From JALYRV01 sp036675475 (GTDB lineage Bacteria; Acidobacteriota; Vicinamibacteria; Vicinamibacterales; SCN-69-37), in assembly GCA_036675475.1 (NCBI GenBank), contig JAKFEY010000006.1, positions 1-46,302 on the forward strand: a stretch of DNA of 46,302 bases, read 5' to 3'. Shown here piece by piece: positions 17,906 through 25,889 of this stretch. Position numbers and translations under genes: made by a program. The notes below the pieces were generated by a model that saw only the letters and a list, made by a program, of their open reading frames with translations, made no database searches and was not told where the DNA came from. Position 1 is the first letter of the stretch, and each line of letters opens with the position of its first letter.

Positions 17906-18003
17906 GGTGTCCGGCATTCCTCAGCGCCGCCGAGGCGAGTCGGGCCAAAGAGCGGTCCCTCCGACGTCTTTTTTAACGGCGTCGCTGAGAAACACCGGAC
18001 GCC
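17906..18003. repeat. Second long inverted repeat, 27-bp arms
   Basis: The arms are 17906-17932 and 17977-18003, with about 22 of 27 positions pairing (shared parts GTCCGG, CTCAGCG, CGCCG). The 44-bp centre contains GACCGCTCTTTGG-type sequence (reverse strand) and a run of six T. Part of it (17938-17985) is related to 14955-15000, so this is probably the fuller copy of a dispersed repeat. Confidence 0.7.
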
Positions 18004-18066
18004 GCCCCTGCGCGTGATTTGGCCGCGGCTGAGCAAGGGCGTCGTCCGGTCCGGCTCGCACCAACA

Positions 18067-18094
18067 ACCAGCAACCAGTAACCAGCAACCAGAA
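18067..18094. repeat. Heptamer array ACCAGCA, four units
   Basis: ACCAGCA, ACCAGTA, ACCAGCA, ACCAGAA in a row, ending 12 bp before the tsaB start. Same unit and orientation as 15051-15081. The array occupies the place of the tsaB leader, and no clear Shine-Dalgarno sequence is visible. Confidence 0.9.
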
Positions 18095-18106
18095 TAAGAT
18101 CGCCCC

Positions 18107-18835
18107 GTGCGGATTCTGGCGCTGGAGACGGCGACGCGGCGGGGGAGTTGGGCGCTGGCCGAGGACGGCGAGGTGGTGGCTTCCGCTGAAGGAGCCGAGG
18201 GGCATTCGCACGCCGAGGGACTGCCCGGCGCGCTCGTCGAGATGCTCGCCGGCCGCGGCGTGACCCTTGCCGACGTTGACAACTTCGCGGTGGCGACCGG
18301 GCCGGGATCGTTTACGGGTCTGCGCGTGGGCATCGCCACGGTGCAGGGGTTCGCGATGGCCACGGGTGCGCGCGTGATTGCCGTGCCCACGCTCGATGCG
18401 ATTGCCGAAGGCGCCGCGGCCGAGCCGGCGGCGGCCGGCCTCGACTACATGGCGGTGTGGCTCGACGGGCAGCGCCGCGAGATCTTCGCGTCGCTCTATG
18501 TCATGCGCCCGGCCGCCGATGCCGGGGGCGCGATCCTGCCCGCGCTGCTGATGCCGCCACAGTCGGCGCCGCCGGCCTTCATCGCGCGCGAAATCGCGGA
18601 TCTCATCGGCGACGCGCATGCCGGCTTTGCCGGCGACGGCGCGCATCGCTATCGCGCCGACATCGACACGCTCGGCCTTCGCGACGCGCGCATCTTTCCT
18701 GTCCGGCCCATCGCGCCCGACCTCGCCAAAGTCGCCTGGCGCCGGCGCGACTCCGCCGTCCTGCCGCACGCGGTGGCCGCCGTCTACGTGCGGCGGCCCG
18801 ATGCCGAGCTGGCCCGCGAGCGCCCGGCCACATGA
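18107..18835 (+). CDS. tsaB: tRNA threonylcarbamoyladenosine protein TsaB
   Basis: A 242-residue TsaB (YeaZ) protein with the ASKHA-fold start ILALETATRRGSWAL and the family signature ATGPGSFTGLRVGIATVQG (residues about 63-81). TsaB pairs with TsaD, TsaE and TsaC to make the t6A modification on tRNAs that read ANN codons; TsaB itself is a non-catalytic scaffold. The start is GTG at 18107, placing the first beta strand at residue 2 as in relatives. Its stop overlaps the rimI start (ATGA). The tsaB-rimI pair is a common bacterial arrangement. tsaD is not in the window. Confidence 0.95.
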   Translation: MRILALETATRRGSWALAEDGEVVASAEGAEGHSHAEGLPGALVEMLAGRGVTLADVDNFAVATGPGSFTGLRVGIATVQGFAMATGARVIAVPTLDAIAEGAAAEPAAAGLDYMAVWLDGQRREIFASLYVMRPAADAGGAILPALLMPPQSAPPAFIAREIADLIGDAHAGFAGDGAHRYRADIDTLGLRDARIFPVRPIAPDLAKVAWRRRDSAVLPHAVAAVYVRRPDAELARERPAT

Positions 18836-19296
18836 CCGCGCCGGCCCGCCGCATCGAGCGCGTGCGCGACGAGCGCGAGCTCGAGGGCGTGCTTCGCCTT
18901 CAAACCTCCTCCTTCTCCAATCCATGGACGCCCGAAGCGCTCACATGGGAGCTCGAGCACTCGCCTGTATCGCGTTTGTACGTGCTCAAGGAAGCAAGCG
19001 GCGAAACCGTGGCCTTTTGCGCGTGCTGGCTGCTGGTCGACGAGTTGCACATCAACAGCGTGGCCGTTGCGCCAGGGCGCCGCCGGGAAGGCCTCGGGTC
19101 GGAGCTCATGCGCGGCGTCCTGGAAAGCGCCAGGGACGAGGGTGCGATCAAGGCCACGCTCGAGGTGCGCCGCTCGAACGAGGCGGCCAGGGCCTTGTAT
19201 GAGCGGCTGGGCTTCGCGGTGGAAGCCATCCGCCCGGATTACTACACGAATCCGCGCGAGGACGCCCTCATTCTGTGGCTGCGTAATCTCCGTTGA
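18832..19296 (+). CDS. rimI: Ribosomal protein S18 alanine N-acetyltransferase RimI
   Basis: A 154-residue GNAT-family acetyltransferase. The acetyl-CoA loop is VAVAPGRRREGLGSELM (about 81-97), preceded by the strand LHINSVAV, and followed by ATLEVRRSNEAARALYERLGF, the typical RimI/GNAT C-terminal signature, and YYTNPREDALIL. RimI acetylates the N-terminal alanine of ribosomal protein S18. The start ATG at 18832 overlaps the tsaB stop by 4 bases; the longer upstream frame is the shadow of tsaB. The linked tsaB supports RimI rather than an unrelated GNAT. Confidence 0.9.
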   Translation: MTAPARRIERVRDERELEGVLRLQTSSFSNPWTPEALTWELEHSPVSRLYVLKEASGETVAFCACWLLVDELHINSVAVAPGRRREGLGSELMRGVLESARDEGAIKATLEVRRSNEAARALYERLGFAVEAIRPDYYTNPREDALILWLRNLR

Positions 19297-19346
19297 ACCG
19301 GCTCCGCGCGTGTGCTACCGTGCCCGGAGTCGGTTCCGGATTTCCG

Positions 19347-19355
19347 AAAAGGAGG
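19347..19355 (+). promoter_or_regulatory. Strong ribosome binding site
   Basis: AAAAGGAGG lies with the GGAGG six bases before the ATG at 19362. It is by far the clearest Shine-Dalgarno sequence in the window and fixes the start of the small DUF465 gene, whose frame would otherwise extend back to 19293. Confidence 0.85.
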
Positions 19356-19361
19356 CGGAGC

Positions 19362-19604
19362 ATGCCAGCAGAATTGCAGGAGTTGAAAGACCAGTTGCTG
19401 CGGTCGGATGAGACCTTCCGGCAGCTGGTGACCGAGCACCACGACCTCGACGAGCGCGTCAGGCACCTCTCCAGTCAGGCTTTCCTCAGCACTCCCGAAC
19501 AGATCGAAGAAATCTCACTCAAGAAACGCAAACTCCGGTTGAAGGATCAGATCGAAGATGCCTTGCGCCGCCACAGCGGCGACGAGGTGCTGCACAGCCA
19601 CTGA
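19362..19604 (+). CDS. DUF465 (YdcH-like) small coiled-coil protein
   Basis: An 80-residue, highly charged helical protein: MPAELQELKDQLLRSDETF, then LVTEHHDLDERV, ending with EEISLKKRKLRLKDQIEDALRR. The EHHxLDxxV and LKKxKLxLKDxI patterns are those of the DUF465/YdcH family. The protein should form a helical hairpin or coiled coil and be cytoplasmic; the function of the family is not established to my knowledge. The strong ribosome binding site suggests high expression compared with its neighbours. It stands alone between rimI and psd. Confidence 0.85.
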   Translation: MPAELQELKDQLLRSDETFRQLVTEHHDLDERVRHLSSQAFLSTPEQIEEISLKKRKLRLKDQIEDALRRHSGDEVLHSH

Positions 19605-19618
19605 ACCACCAGGATTCT

Positions 19619-19645
19619 GCCCGCCTCCGCGCGGCGGGGGCGGGC
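19619..19645. terminator. GC-rich hairpin after the DUF465 gene
   Basis: GCCCGCC and GGCGGGC pair perfectly across a 13-base loop, 15 bp after the stop codon. There is no T-run, so intrinsic termination is doubtful; the hairpin may only mark the transcript end. Confidence 0.3.
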
Positions 19646-19679
19646 CTGACTCCGGTGATCGTCTACACTCACAGGGCAG

Positions 19680-20315
19680 ATGCGCATCGACCGCTCCGGC
19701 TACCCGTTTGTCTTCGGCGCGCTCGTGCCCGCCATCGCGCTGGCCGCCTTCGGCTACACGCTGTCGTCCATCCCGTTCTTCATCCTCGCGGGCTTCTTCC
19801 TCTTCTTCTTCCGCGATCCCGACCGCGTCATCCGGCAGGGCACCGATCTGGTGCTGTCGCCGGCTGACGGCCGCGTGCTCGTGGCCGGCCCGTCCGATCC
19901 GCGCATCGCGCCGCCGGGGCAGTGGCAGCAGATCAGCATTTTTCTGTCGCCGATGGACGTGCACGTCAATCGCGTGCCGGCCACCGGGCGCGTCACGAAA
20001 GTCGAATACATGCCGGGCCGCTTCCTGCCCGCCTATCACCACGACGCCACGCAGAACGAGCGCACCGAAATCTGGCTCGACGCCTCGGGCCGCACCGTCG
20101 TCTTCCGCCAGGTCGTCGGCATGCTCGCGCGCCGCATCGTGTGCCGCGTGCAGGAAGGGCAGGAGGTGAAAGCGGGCGATCGCTTCGGCGTGATGAAGTT
20201 CGGATCGCGCATGGACGTGTTCGTGCCGGTCGACGCGACGCTGCGCGTGAAAGAAGGCGATGCCGTGAAGGCGGGCGATACCGTGCTCGCGGAACTGAGG
20301 CCGTATGCTGGATGA
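19680..20315 (+). CDS. psd: Phosphatidylserine decarboxylase, short type
   Basis: A 211-residue member of the short (PSD-B, archaeal/Sinorhizobium-type) phosphatidylserine decarboxylases. Two N-terminal hydrophobic segments (about 11-28 and 30-44) anchor it in the inner membrane. Then come FFRDPDR, SPADGRV (60-66), FLSPMDVHVNR (88-98) with the conserved Asp/His, and KFGSR, where the precursor is cut between Gly175 and Ser176 to make the pyruvoyl cofactor. It converts phosphatidylserine to phosphatidylethanolamine. The last 11 bases overlap pssA, the enzyme making its substrate, so the pair is a compact phosphatidylethanolamine operon. Confidence 0.95.
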   Translation: MRIDRSGYPFVFGALVPAIALAAFGYTLSSIPFFILAGFFLFFFRDPDRVIRQGTDLVLSPADGRVLVAGPSDPRIAPPGQWQQISIFLSPMDVHVNRVPATGRVTKVEYMPGRFLPAYHHDATQNERTEIWLDASGRTVVFRQVVGMLARRIVCRVQEGQEVKAGDRFGVMKFGSRMDVFVPVDATLRVKEGDAVKAGDTVLAELRPYAG

Positions 20316-21060
20316 GCAGCGGCGCTCGGCGCACTTCCGCCGCGGCGCCTATCTGCTGCCGAGCATGTTCACCATCGGGAACATGTTCTGCGGCTACGCG
20401 TGCATCGTGTTCGCGATGCGCGGCGAATTTCACACGGCGGCGCCGTTCATCGGCATCGCGTTCATCATGGACGCGCTCGACGGCCGCATCGCGCGCATGA
20501 CGGGCTCGACCAGCGCCTTCGGCATCCAGCTCGATTCGCTCGCCGATGTCATCTCCTTCGGCATGGCGCCGGCGATTCTCAGCTTTGCGTGGGGCCTGCA
20601 CGAGCTCGGGCGGTGGGGATGGGCGATCGGCTTCCTGTTCGTGGCGGCCGCGGCGCTGCGCCTCGCGCGCTTCAACATCCAGACAGCCGCCGCCCCCGAC
20701 AAACGCTATTTCGTGGGGATGCCGAGCCCGTCGGCCGCGGCCGTGCCCGCCGCCACCGTGTTCGCCTGGCCGTATCAGATCGACGACTGGGGCGCCGCCC
20801 TCCTCGTCATCCCCGTCGTGGTCGTCCCGGCGCTGCTGATGGTGAGCACCATCCGGTTTCGCAGCTTCAAGGATCTGAACCTGGGATGGCGGCGGTCGTA
20901 CGTGCCGCTGTTCATCGTGGTGCTGATCGTCGCGGCGGTGGCGGCCGAGCCGCGCCTCATGCTGGCCGTGTGCGCCTACGTGTATCTGCTGTCGGCGTTT
21001 ATCGGCATGGCGCTCGCGCGCTTCAGGCGGAAACCGCCGGCATCCGTACCGTCACCGTAG
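20305..21060 (+). CDS. pssA: CDP-diacylglycerol-serine O-phosphatidyltransferase
   Basis: A 251-residue integral membrane enzyme with about eight hydrophobic segments. The CDP-alcohol phosphotransferase motif is complete: DALDGRIAR followed by GIQLDSLADVISFG, giving the Asp residues that bind the metal and CDP. It joins serine to CDP-diacylglycerol to make phosphatidylserine, which Psd then decarboxylates. The ATG at 20305 lies inside the end of psd. The short distance between the start and the first membrane segment (LLPSMFTIGNMFCGY) fits the type II PssA. The 3' end overlaps the tail of the minus-strand sensor kinase gene by 38 bp. Confidence 0.95.
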   Translation: MLDEQRRSAHFRRGAYLLPSMFTIGNMFCGYACIVFAMRGEFHTAAPFIGIAFIMDALDGRIARMTGSTSAFGIQLDSLADVISFGMAPAILSFAWGLHELGRWGWAIGFLFVAAAALRLARFNIQTAAAPDKRYFVGMPSPSAAAVPAATVFAWPYQIDDWGAALLVIPVVVVPALLMVSTIRFRSFKDLNLGWRRSYVPLFIVVLIVAAVAAEPRLMLAVCAYVYLLSAFIGMALARFRRKPPASVPSP

Positions 21061-24000
21061 TGCCGCGCCCGCGGGCGCTGTCCACCGCAATCGTTCCACC
21101 ATTCAGTTCCACGTTGCGCCGCGCGATCGGCAGGCCGAGCCCCGTGCCGGTGGCCTTCGTGGAGAAGTACGGCTCGAACGCGCGCTCCAGCGCCTCCTGA
21201 TCCATGCCGACGCCTGTGTCGGTGACGCGCAGCACCACCGCCGCGTCGTCGCGGTGCACGTCGAGCGTCAGGCGTCCGCCGTTCGGCATCGCATGCAGGC
21301 CGTTCTCGATCAGGTTCGTGACCGCGCGGCCAAGCAGCGTGCGGTCGGCGCGCACGTGCGGCAGGCCCGCGTCGATGTCGAGCCGCATCTCGAGGCGCGC
21401 CGGCAGTCCGGCGCGATACGGCGACACGATCTCGCTGACAAGCTCGCCCAGATCCACGTTGGTGGCCCGCACGGTCGGCGACGAGGCAAAGGCGGAGAAC
21501 TCCGACGAGATCTGCCGCAGCAGCTTGACCTGCGTGAGGATGGAATCCACGCACTGCTGCAGCACCGGGCTCATCGGCTCGCCGCGATCAGTGTGCACCC
21601 GCCGCAGATGTTCGGCCGACAGCTGAATCGGCGTCAGCGGATTCTTGATTTCGTGCGCGACCTGCCGCGCCATCTCCGCCCAGGCCGCCAGGCGCTGCGA
21701 TCGTTTCAGCTCGTCGCGCTGCGTCTTGAGCTCTTCGGCCATCAGGTTGAAGTCGTCGACGAGCCGGCGCAGTTCATCGGCCGTGCGAATGGCGATGCGC
21801 GCGTCGAAGTCGCCAGACGCGATCCGCCGCGTGGCCCGCGTGAGGCGCCGCACGGGATCCGCGATGCGTTCGGCCATGTAGAGGCCGAGCGCGGAGCCGA
21901 GCAGGATGAAGAGCACCGCGGCGAGATGGATGCCGCGCTCGAGATCCTCGATCTCGCGCTCGATCTCGGAGCGCCGGGTGAGCAGCGGCACGCTGAGAAT
22001 GACGTCGCGGCCGCCGGTCAGCGCCGGGGTGGCGGCGAGCAGGTACGGAAAGTCGCCGATGCGCTCCTCGCCCACGAACGCCGGCAGGCGCTCGAGCGCG
22101 ATCTTGCGATAGACCTGCGCCGGCGTGCGCGTGGGCAGCAGACCTGACGCAAACAGGTCGAAGGCGCTCGTCGCCAGCAGGTTCGGCCCTTCGAACAGGT
22201 TGATGTCCTGGCTGAGAATCTGACTGAGCTGCACCATCAGGTCGTCGCTGATCGGCACGCCCTGCCCGCGCTGGCCCGCGGCGTAGCTTTCGATCGACCG
22301 CTGCGCTACGGCCACGGTTCGAATCGCCTCCTCCTCGACGTCCTGGCGCAGCAGGCCGGCCGTGTAGGCGCGCAGCACGAGCGCCAGGACGATGACGGGA
22401 ATGATCGACGCGGCGACAAACGCGAGCAGCAGCTTGCGATAGAAGCTGGTCCGGATTTCGCGAAGCAGCACGCGGCCGACGTTCATCCGGCGCCGTGACA
22501 CGGGCAGAAACACCGCCGCGCCCGCGAGGATCAGCACCCAGGCGATGCCGGCCAGTGTGGCGAGCTCGGCGCCGTGCACGAAAACATCAAAGGCGGTGAG
22601 CTTCGGATACCCGATCGCATAAATGCCGGCGCGATCGTTGGCAAGGTGCACATGCCAGTCGCCGTTGCCGTCGCTGATCGTGGTCCAGAACGGCTCGCGC
22701 GAGGCATACAGCCGCGCGAAAATATCGGGCGTGATCTGCCAGGCCCACGGCCCCGACGAGAACAGCGGCAGCAATCCCCATCCGTAGATCGCCACCTGCA
22801 GGTTGCCGATGCCCGGCCGCCGCGCGGGATCGCCGCCGCGCAGCGCCTCGAGATACGGGTTCGCGCCCGCGATGAACGGCAGCGCCCGGTAGTCGGGCAT
22901 GACGTGGACGACGATGGTGCCCTGGGAGGCGCCGGCGGCATCGCAGATGGCGCGCTCGGCGTGCAGCATGCGGCGCTCTTCGGAGCCGAAGCGGTTGACC
23001 TCGCCGAACGTTTCCCATTCGCAGGTGGGGCTGATGTTGCGCTGCGACGCGGCGTCGACCTCGGGCAGATTGAGGTTGAAGCGGCTCACGAGGCAGCCGC
23101 CGGGCCCGTACAACTCGACGGCGGACGTGAGGCGCGCGTCGCCGAGCGGGGTGCTGTCCCACACGAAGAACGCGGCCTGCGGCCCCTGCGCGCAGGCGCC
23201 GCTGACGAGCGCGGGCAGCGTCGAGAGCTCGTTGATGCGTGTCAGCGACTGCGCCAGTTGATCCTGCAGCGCGCTGGTGTGGCCGGTGGTGCGCGGCGCG
23301 TAGTCCTGCTCGATCACCTCGCGCGTGGCGCGGTCCGCGTAATAGATCGAGAGCGGGTAGAGCGCCAGCGCCGGCAGGATCAGCAGTAGCCAGATCGACA
23401 GCAGGCGCATGGCGTGCGAGGCGTGCGCGTAATAGCGGCGCGCGCGCGGCGCGAGCAGGGCGGCGGCGGCCGCGGCTGCGACGGCCGTGAAGATCTGCGC
23501 GTGCGGCTTGCCGGCGGGCCAGAAGTCGAGCGGACTGATCGAGAAGACCAGCAGCGAAGGCAGCAGCCACGCCAGCACCTGCAGGCCGCGGCTCCATGCG
23601 TGAAGCGACCGCCGGCGGATGTGCTCAGATGCGAGAAACGCGAGGACGCCGGCCCAGAGCACCGCCGAGGCAAGCAGGATCAAGCCGGTGCTGAGAAACA
23701 GCCGTCCCGGATCAAGCGGGTACAGCGAAAAGTCGAGAAGGTCGATCGACGAGTCGCGCGACAGCCGCAGCAGCACGTCGGCGTACTGCCTGACGGCAAT
23801 CGTCGTGAGCACGCCGGCGACGAAGGGCGCGAGCGCGCCGAAGACGCCAAACCGCGTGCGCCGCCGCAGCGCAATCGGCATCTGGCCCACGAGCGGCGCC
23901 ACGATGGCGGCCATCGCGAGCAGCATCGCAGCCGTCGCGAACACGTCGAAGCCCGGGCCGTCCTTCCAGAACCAGGGCACGGCGCGGCCGACGATCCACC

Positions 24001-24871
24001 GCGTGCCGGCAACCACGAGGAGCGCGAGCCCCGTCAGCCAGAGCGCGCGCGACGCCTTCCAGGCATGCTGGCGCGCGTCGAGAATGGGGCCGACCAGCGC
24101 CGCCAGCGTGAGCGCGAGCAGGAGGCCGGCGATGGCCCAGACGCCGCGGCGGAACCGCGCCCGGGCCGCAGCCAGCGCGCCCGGTTCGACATGCGCCTGC
24201 AGCAGCACTTCGCCCGTGCGCGCGTGCACCACGAACGTATTGGGGCCGGACGTTTCTCCGGCGCCTTCGTAGCGCGTGACCAGGCGCACCGGGGCGAGCG
24301 AGAGATCGAGCACGCGCCCCGACACGCCGCGCGCGACGCCGAGGGCCGGCACGAGAATGCGTTCGGCGGCGACCGCGCCAACACGCGCGCCATCGCCGGC
24401 GTACACCGGCGTGAGATAGACGAGGCGAAGGCCGAGCGTGCCGTCGGCCGCAAACAACGCTTCCGGGCCGCCGACGCGATCGGCAGGCAGGTCTTCGGCG
24501 GGGCCGTCACTCCACGCAACCGCGTCGGGCGACGGGCCATACACGGTGATGGCCACGCGATCGTCGTGGCCCGTGTGCACCGCCTCGATGGCGGCAAACA
24601 GATCGGCGGTGGCCGTCTGATCGCCGCGCGCGGCCGCGGCGATGCGATCGGTGTCGGCCGCGACGGCCGCCGCGCGCGTATGCAGCTCGTCCGACAGCGT
24701 CTCGAGCGTGCGCCGCACGTCCGCCTCCACGCGCGCGAACGCCGTGGCATCGGTCGGGCCGAAGCGCGATCGCTCGAGCAGCAGTCCCGCGCCGGCGACG
24801 ATCGCGGCAAGCGTGACGCCGGCGAGGGCCAGACGCCGGACGTCGCGCGGCACAGACGGAAGAAGTCGCAC
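21023..24871 (-). CDS. Large NtrY-like sensor histidine kinase
   Basis: About 1282 residues with a start at GTG 24871, chosen because longer readings would run into the divergent gene. It has an N-terminal membrane helix, a long periplasmic region, a block of several membrane helices (about 270-560), a second extracytoplasmic part, and another helix before the HAMP domain (about 1000-1050). The kinase core is complete: VAHEIKNPLTPIQLSAEHL with His1073, N-box Asn1190, DTGVGM at 1218-1223 and TGLGL at 1243-1247. The His-box wording is that of NtrY-type kinases, which pair with sigma-54 activators. No response regulator is nearby, although rpoN lies 15 kb away. The signal is unknown. Confidence 0.85.
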   Translation of the reverse strand: MRLLPSVPRDVRRLALAGVTLAAIVAGAGLLLERSRFGPTDATAFARVEADVRRTLETLSDELHTRAAAVAADTDRIAAAARGDQTATADLFAAIEAVHTGHDDRVAITVYGPSPDAVAWSDGPAEDLPADRVGGPEALFAADGTLGLRLVYLTPVYAGDGARVGAVAAERILVPALGVARGVSGRVLDLSLAPVRLVTRYEGAGETSGPNTFVVHARTGEVLLQAHVEPGALAAARARFRRGVWAIAGLLLALTLAALVGPILDARQHAWKASRALWLTGLALLVVAGTRWIVGRAVPWFWKDGPGFDVFATAAMLLAMAAIVAPLVGQMPIALRRRTRFGVFGALAPFVAGVLTTIAVRQYADVLLRLSRDSSIDLLDFSLYPLDPGRLFLSTGLILLASAVLWAGVLAFLASEHIRRRSLHAWSRGLQVLAWLLPSLLVFSISPLDFWPAGKPHAQIFTAVAAAAAAALLAPRARRYYAHASHAMRLLSIWLLLILPALALYPLSIYYADRATREVIEQDYAPRTTGHTSALQDQLAQSLTRINELSTLPALVSGACAQGPQAAFFVWDSTPLGDARLTSAVELYGPGGCLVSRFNLNLPEVDAASQRNISPTCEWETFGEVNRFGSEERRMLHAERAICDAAGASQGTIVVHVMPDYRALPFIAGANPYLEALRGGDPARRPGIGNLQVAIYGWGLLPLFSSGPWAWQITPDIFARLYASREPFWTTISDGNGDWHVHLANDRAGIYAIGYPKLTAFDVFVHGAELATLAGIAWVLILAGAAVFLPVSRRRMNVGRVLLREIRTSFYRKLLLAFVAASIIPVIVLALVLRAYTAGLLRQDVEEEAIRTVAVAQRSIESYAAGQRGQGVPISDDLMVQLSQILSQDINLFEGPNLLATSAFDLFASGLLPTRTPAQVYRKIALERLPAFVGEERIGDFPYLLAATPALTGGRDVILSVPLLTRRSEIEREIEDLERGIHLAAVLFILLGSALGLYMAERIADPVRRLTRATRRIASGDFDARIAIRTADELRRLVDDFNLMAEELKTQRDELKRSQRLAAWAEMARQVAHEIKNPLTPIQLSAEHLRRVHTDRGEPMSPVLQQCVDSILTQVKLLRQISSEFSAFASSPTVRATNVDLGELVSEIVSPYRAGLPARLEMRLDIDAGLPHVRADRTLLGRAVTNLIENGLHAMPNGGRLTLDVHRDDAAVVLRVTDTGVGMDQEALERAFEPYFSTKATGTGLGLPIARRNVELNGGTIAVDSARGRGTTVTVRMPAVSA

Positions 24872-24893
24872 GTGTTCTGGCAGAATAGCGCAG

Positions 24894-25889
24894 ATGGCGC
24901 AGCCGCTGCCCCTTCGCACCGCCCTGAAGCGAGGGGCCCTGGTGACCGCCGCCAACTGGCAGGTGATCGTCGTGCAGTTCGTGGCCGAAACGCTGCTCAA
25001 GGTCACCATCGCCGTACCGGTGCTGGCCGGCGTGTTCCTGGTGGCCGTCGATCTCGGTGCCGACGCCATCGACCTGCTCCAGGGCGACCTGCTGAACAGC
25101 GTGCGCCTCGTCTACGCGTCGCTCAGCGCGTCGCCGATCGCGCTGGCGGCCTTCGTCTCGGCCGTCGCGCTCGCGACCATCGGCGCGGCCATCTTCACCT
25201 TCATCGCCAAGGCCGGCACCGTCGCGACGCTCGTGCGCGCGGAGTCGCAGGCCGGGCCGATCGAACATGCGCCGTTGCGATGGCTCGGCTTCACGCGCGC
25301 CGCGGCATGGTCGATTGAGGGCTTTCTCGAAGGGTGCCGCCGGCTCTCGCGCCGCTACGTGCGGCTTGGCCTGATCCTGCTGGCCGTCTACGTGCTCACG
25401 GGCGCCGCGTATCTGTCGTTTCTCTACGGCGGGATGCGCGTGATGGCGGAAGGCGGCGTCATCGCCGGCTGGCCCTTTATTGCCCTCGCGGCCTCCAGCG
25501 CGCTCATCGTCTGGGTTACGCTGGTGAATCTGGTGTACCTGCTCGTCCAGATGATCATGGCGGCCGACGACATCGGCGTGCGCGCGGCCGCGCGCCGCCT
25601 CGCGCGGTTTGCGTATGACGATGCGCGGCAGGTGGCGGGCATTTACGGGGTGGTGCTGGTGCTCATCCTGATGGCCGCGGCGGCCTCGCTGCTGGCGACG
25701 GCGGGCCTCGGCTTGATTGCGTTCGTGCCGCTCGCCGGCTTCACGGTGCTGCCGCTGCAGCTGGCCGCGTGGCTGCTGCGCGGCGTGTTGTTTCAGTTTC
25801 TGGGCCTCACGGCCTTCACGGCTTATCTGGCGCAATATCAGCGCTATGGAGAAGGGGCCGGCGCGCGCGCGGGCCTGCGTTCCGCATGA
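24894..25889 (+). CDS. Polytopic membrane protein of unknown function
   Basis: A 331-residue protein with about six to seven hydrophobic segments (near 32-56, 78-104, 150-172, 178-200, 205-225, 255-280, 285-315) separated by short charged loops. I do not recognise the family; I see no transporter, enzyme or channel motif. The ATG at 24894 is 22 bp from the divergent sensor kinase start, so both promoters must overlap. Its stop overlaps the start of the aminotransferase gene (ATGA), which implies coupled translation. It could be a sensor partner or a transport component, but nothing in the sequence decides this. Confidence 0.75.
   Translation: MAQPLPLRTALKRGALVTAANWQVIVVQFVAETLLKVTIAVPVLAGVFLVAVDLGADAIDLLQGDLLNSVRLVYASLSASPIALAAFVSAVALATIGAAIFTFIAKAGTVATLVRAESQAGPIEHAPLRWLGFTRAAAWSIEGFLEGCRRLSRRYVRLGLILLAVYVLTGAAYLSFLYGGMRVMAEGGVIAGWPFIALAASSALIVWVTLVNLVYLLVQMIMAADDIGVRAAARRLARFAYDDARQVAGIYGVVLVLILMAAAASLLATAGLGLIAFVPLAGFTVLPLQLAAWLLRGVLFQFLGLTAFTAYLAQYQRYGEGAGARAGLRSA

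Larger units (their letters stand above)
17727..18106. other. Divergent intergenic region mutS/tsaB with repeats
   Basis: This 380-bp stretch has no credible gene. It holds a short hairpin next to mutS, two long imperfect inverted repeats (17786-17873 and 17906-18003) and a heptamer array before tsaB. It must contain promoters for both directions, but I cannot point to convincing -35/-10 pairs. The weak open reading frames crossing it are interrupted or shared with repeats. Confidence 0.7.

Noticed and set aside
17960..18003. T-run and hairpin at 17971-17976 as an intrinsic terminator
   Set aside because: The run of T lies inside the loop of the long inverted repeat and not after a stem, and no gene ends there on the plus strand.
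15051..18094. ACCAGCA arrays as a possible CRISPR
   Set aside because: Units are 7 bp with no spacers between them, and no cas gene is present.
17233..18390. Minus-strand frames crossing the mutS/tsaB intergenic region
   Set aside because: They consist of translated repeats (heptamer array and inverted repeats) and shadows of tsaB and mutS, with no conserved domain.
19293..19361. N-terminal extension of the DUF465 protein back to 19293
   Set aside because: The strong GGAGG before the ATG at 19362 and the family length fix the shorter start.
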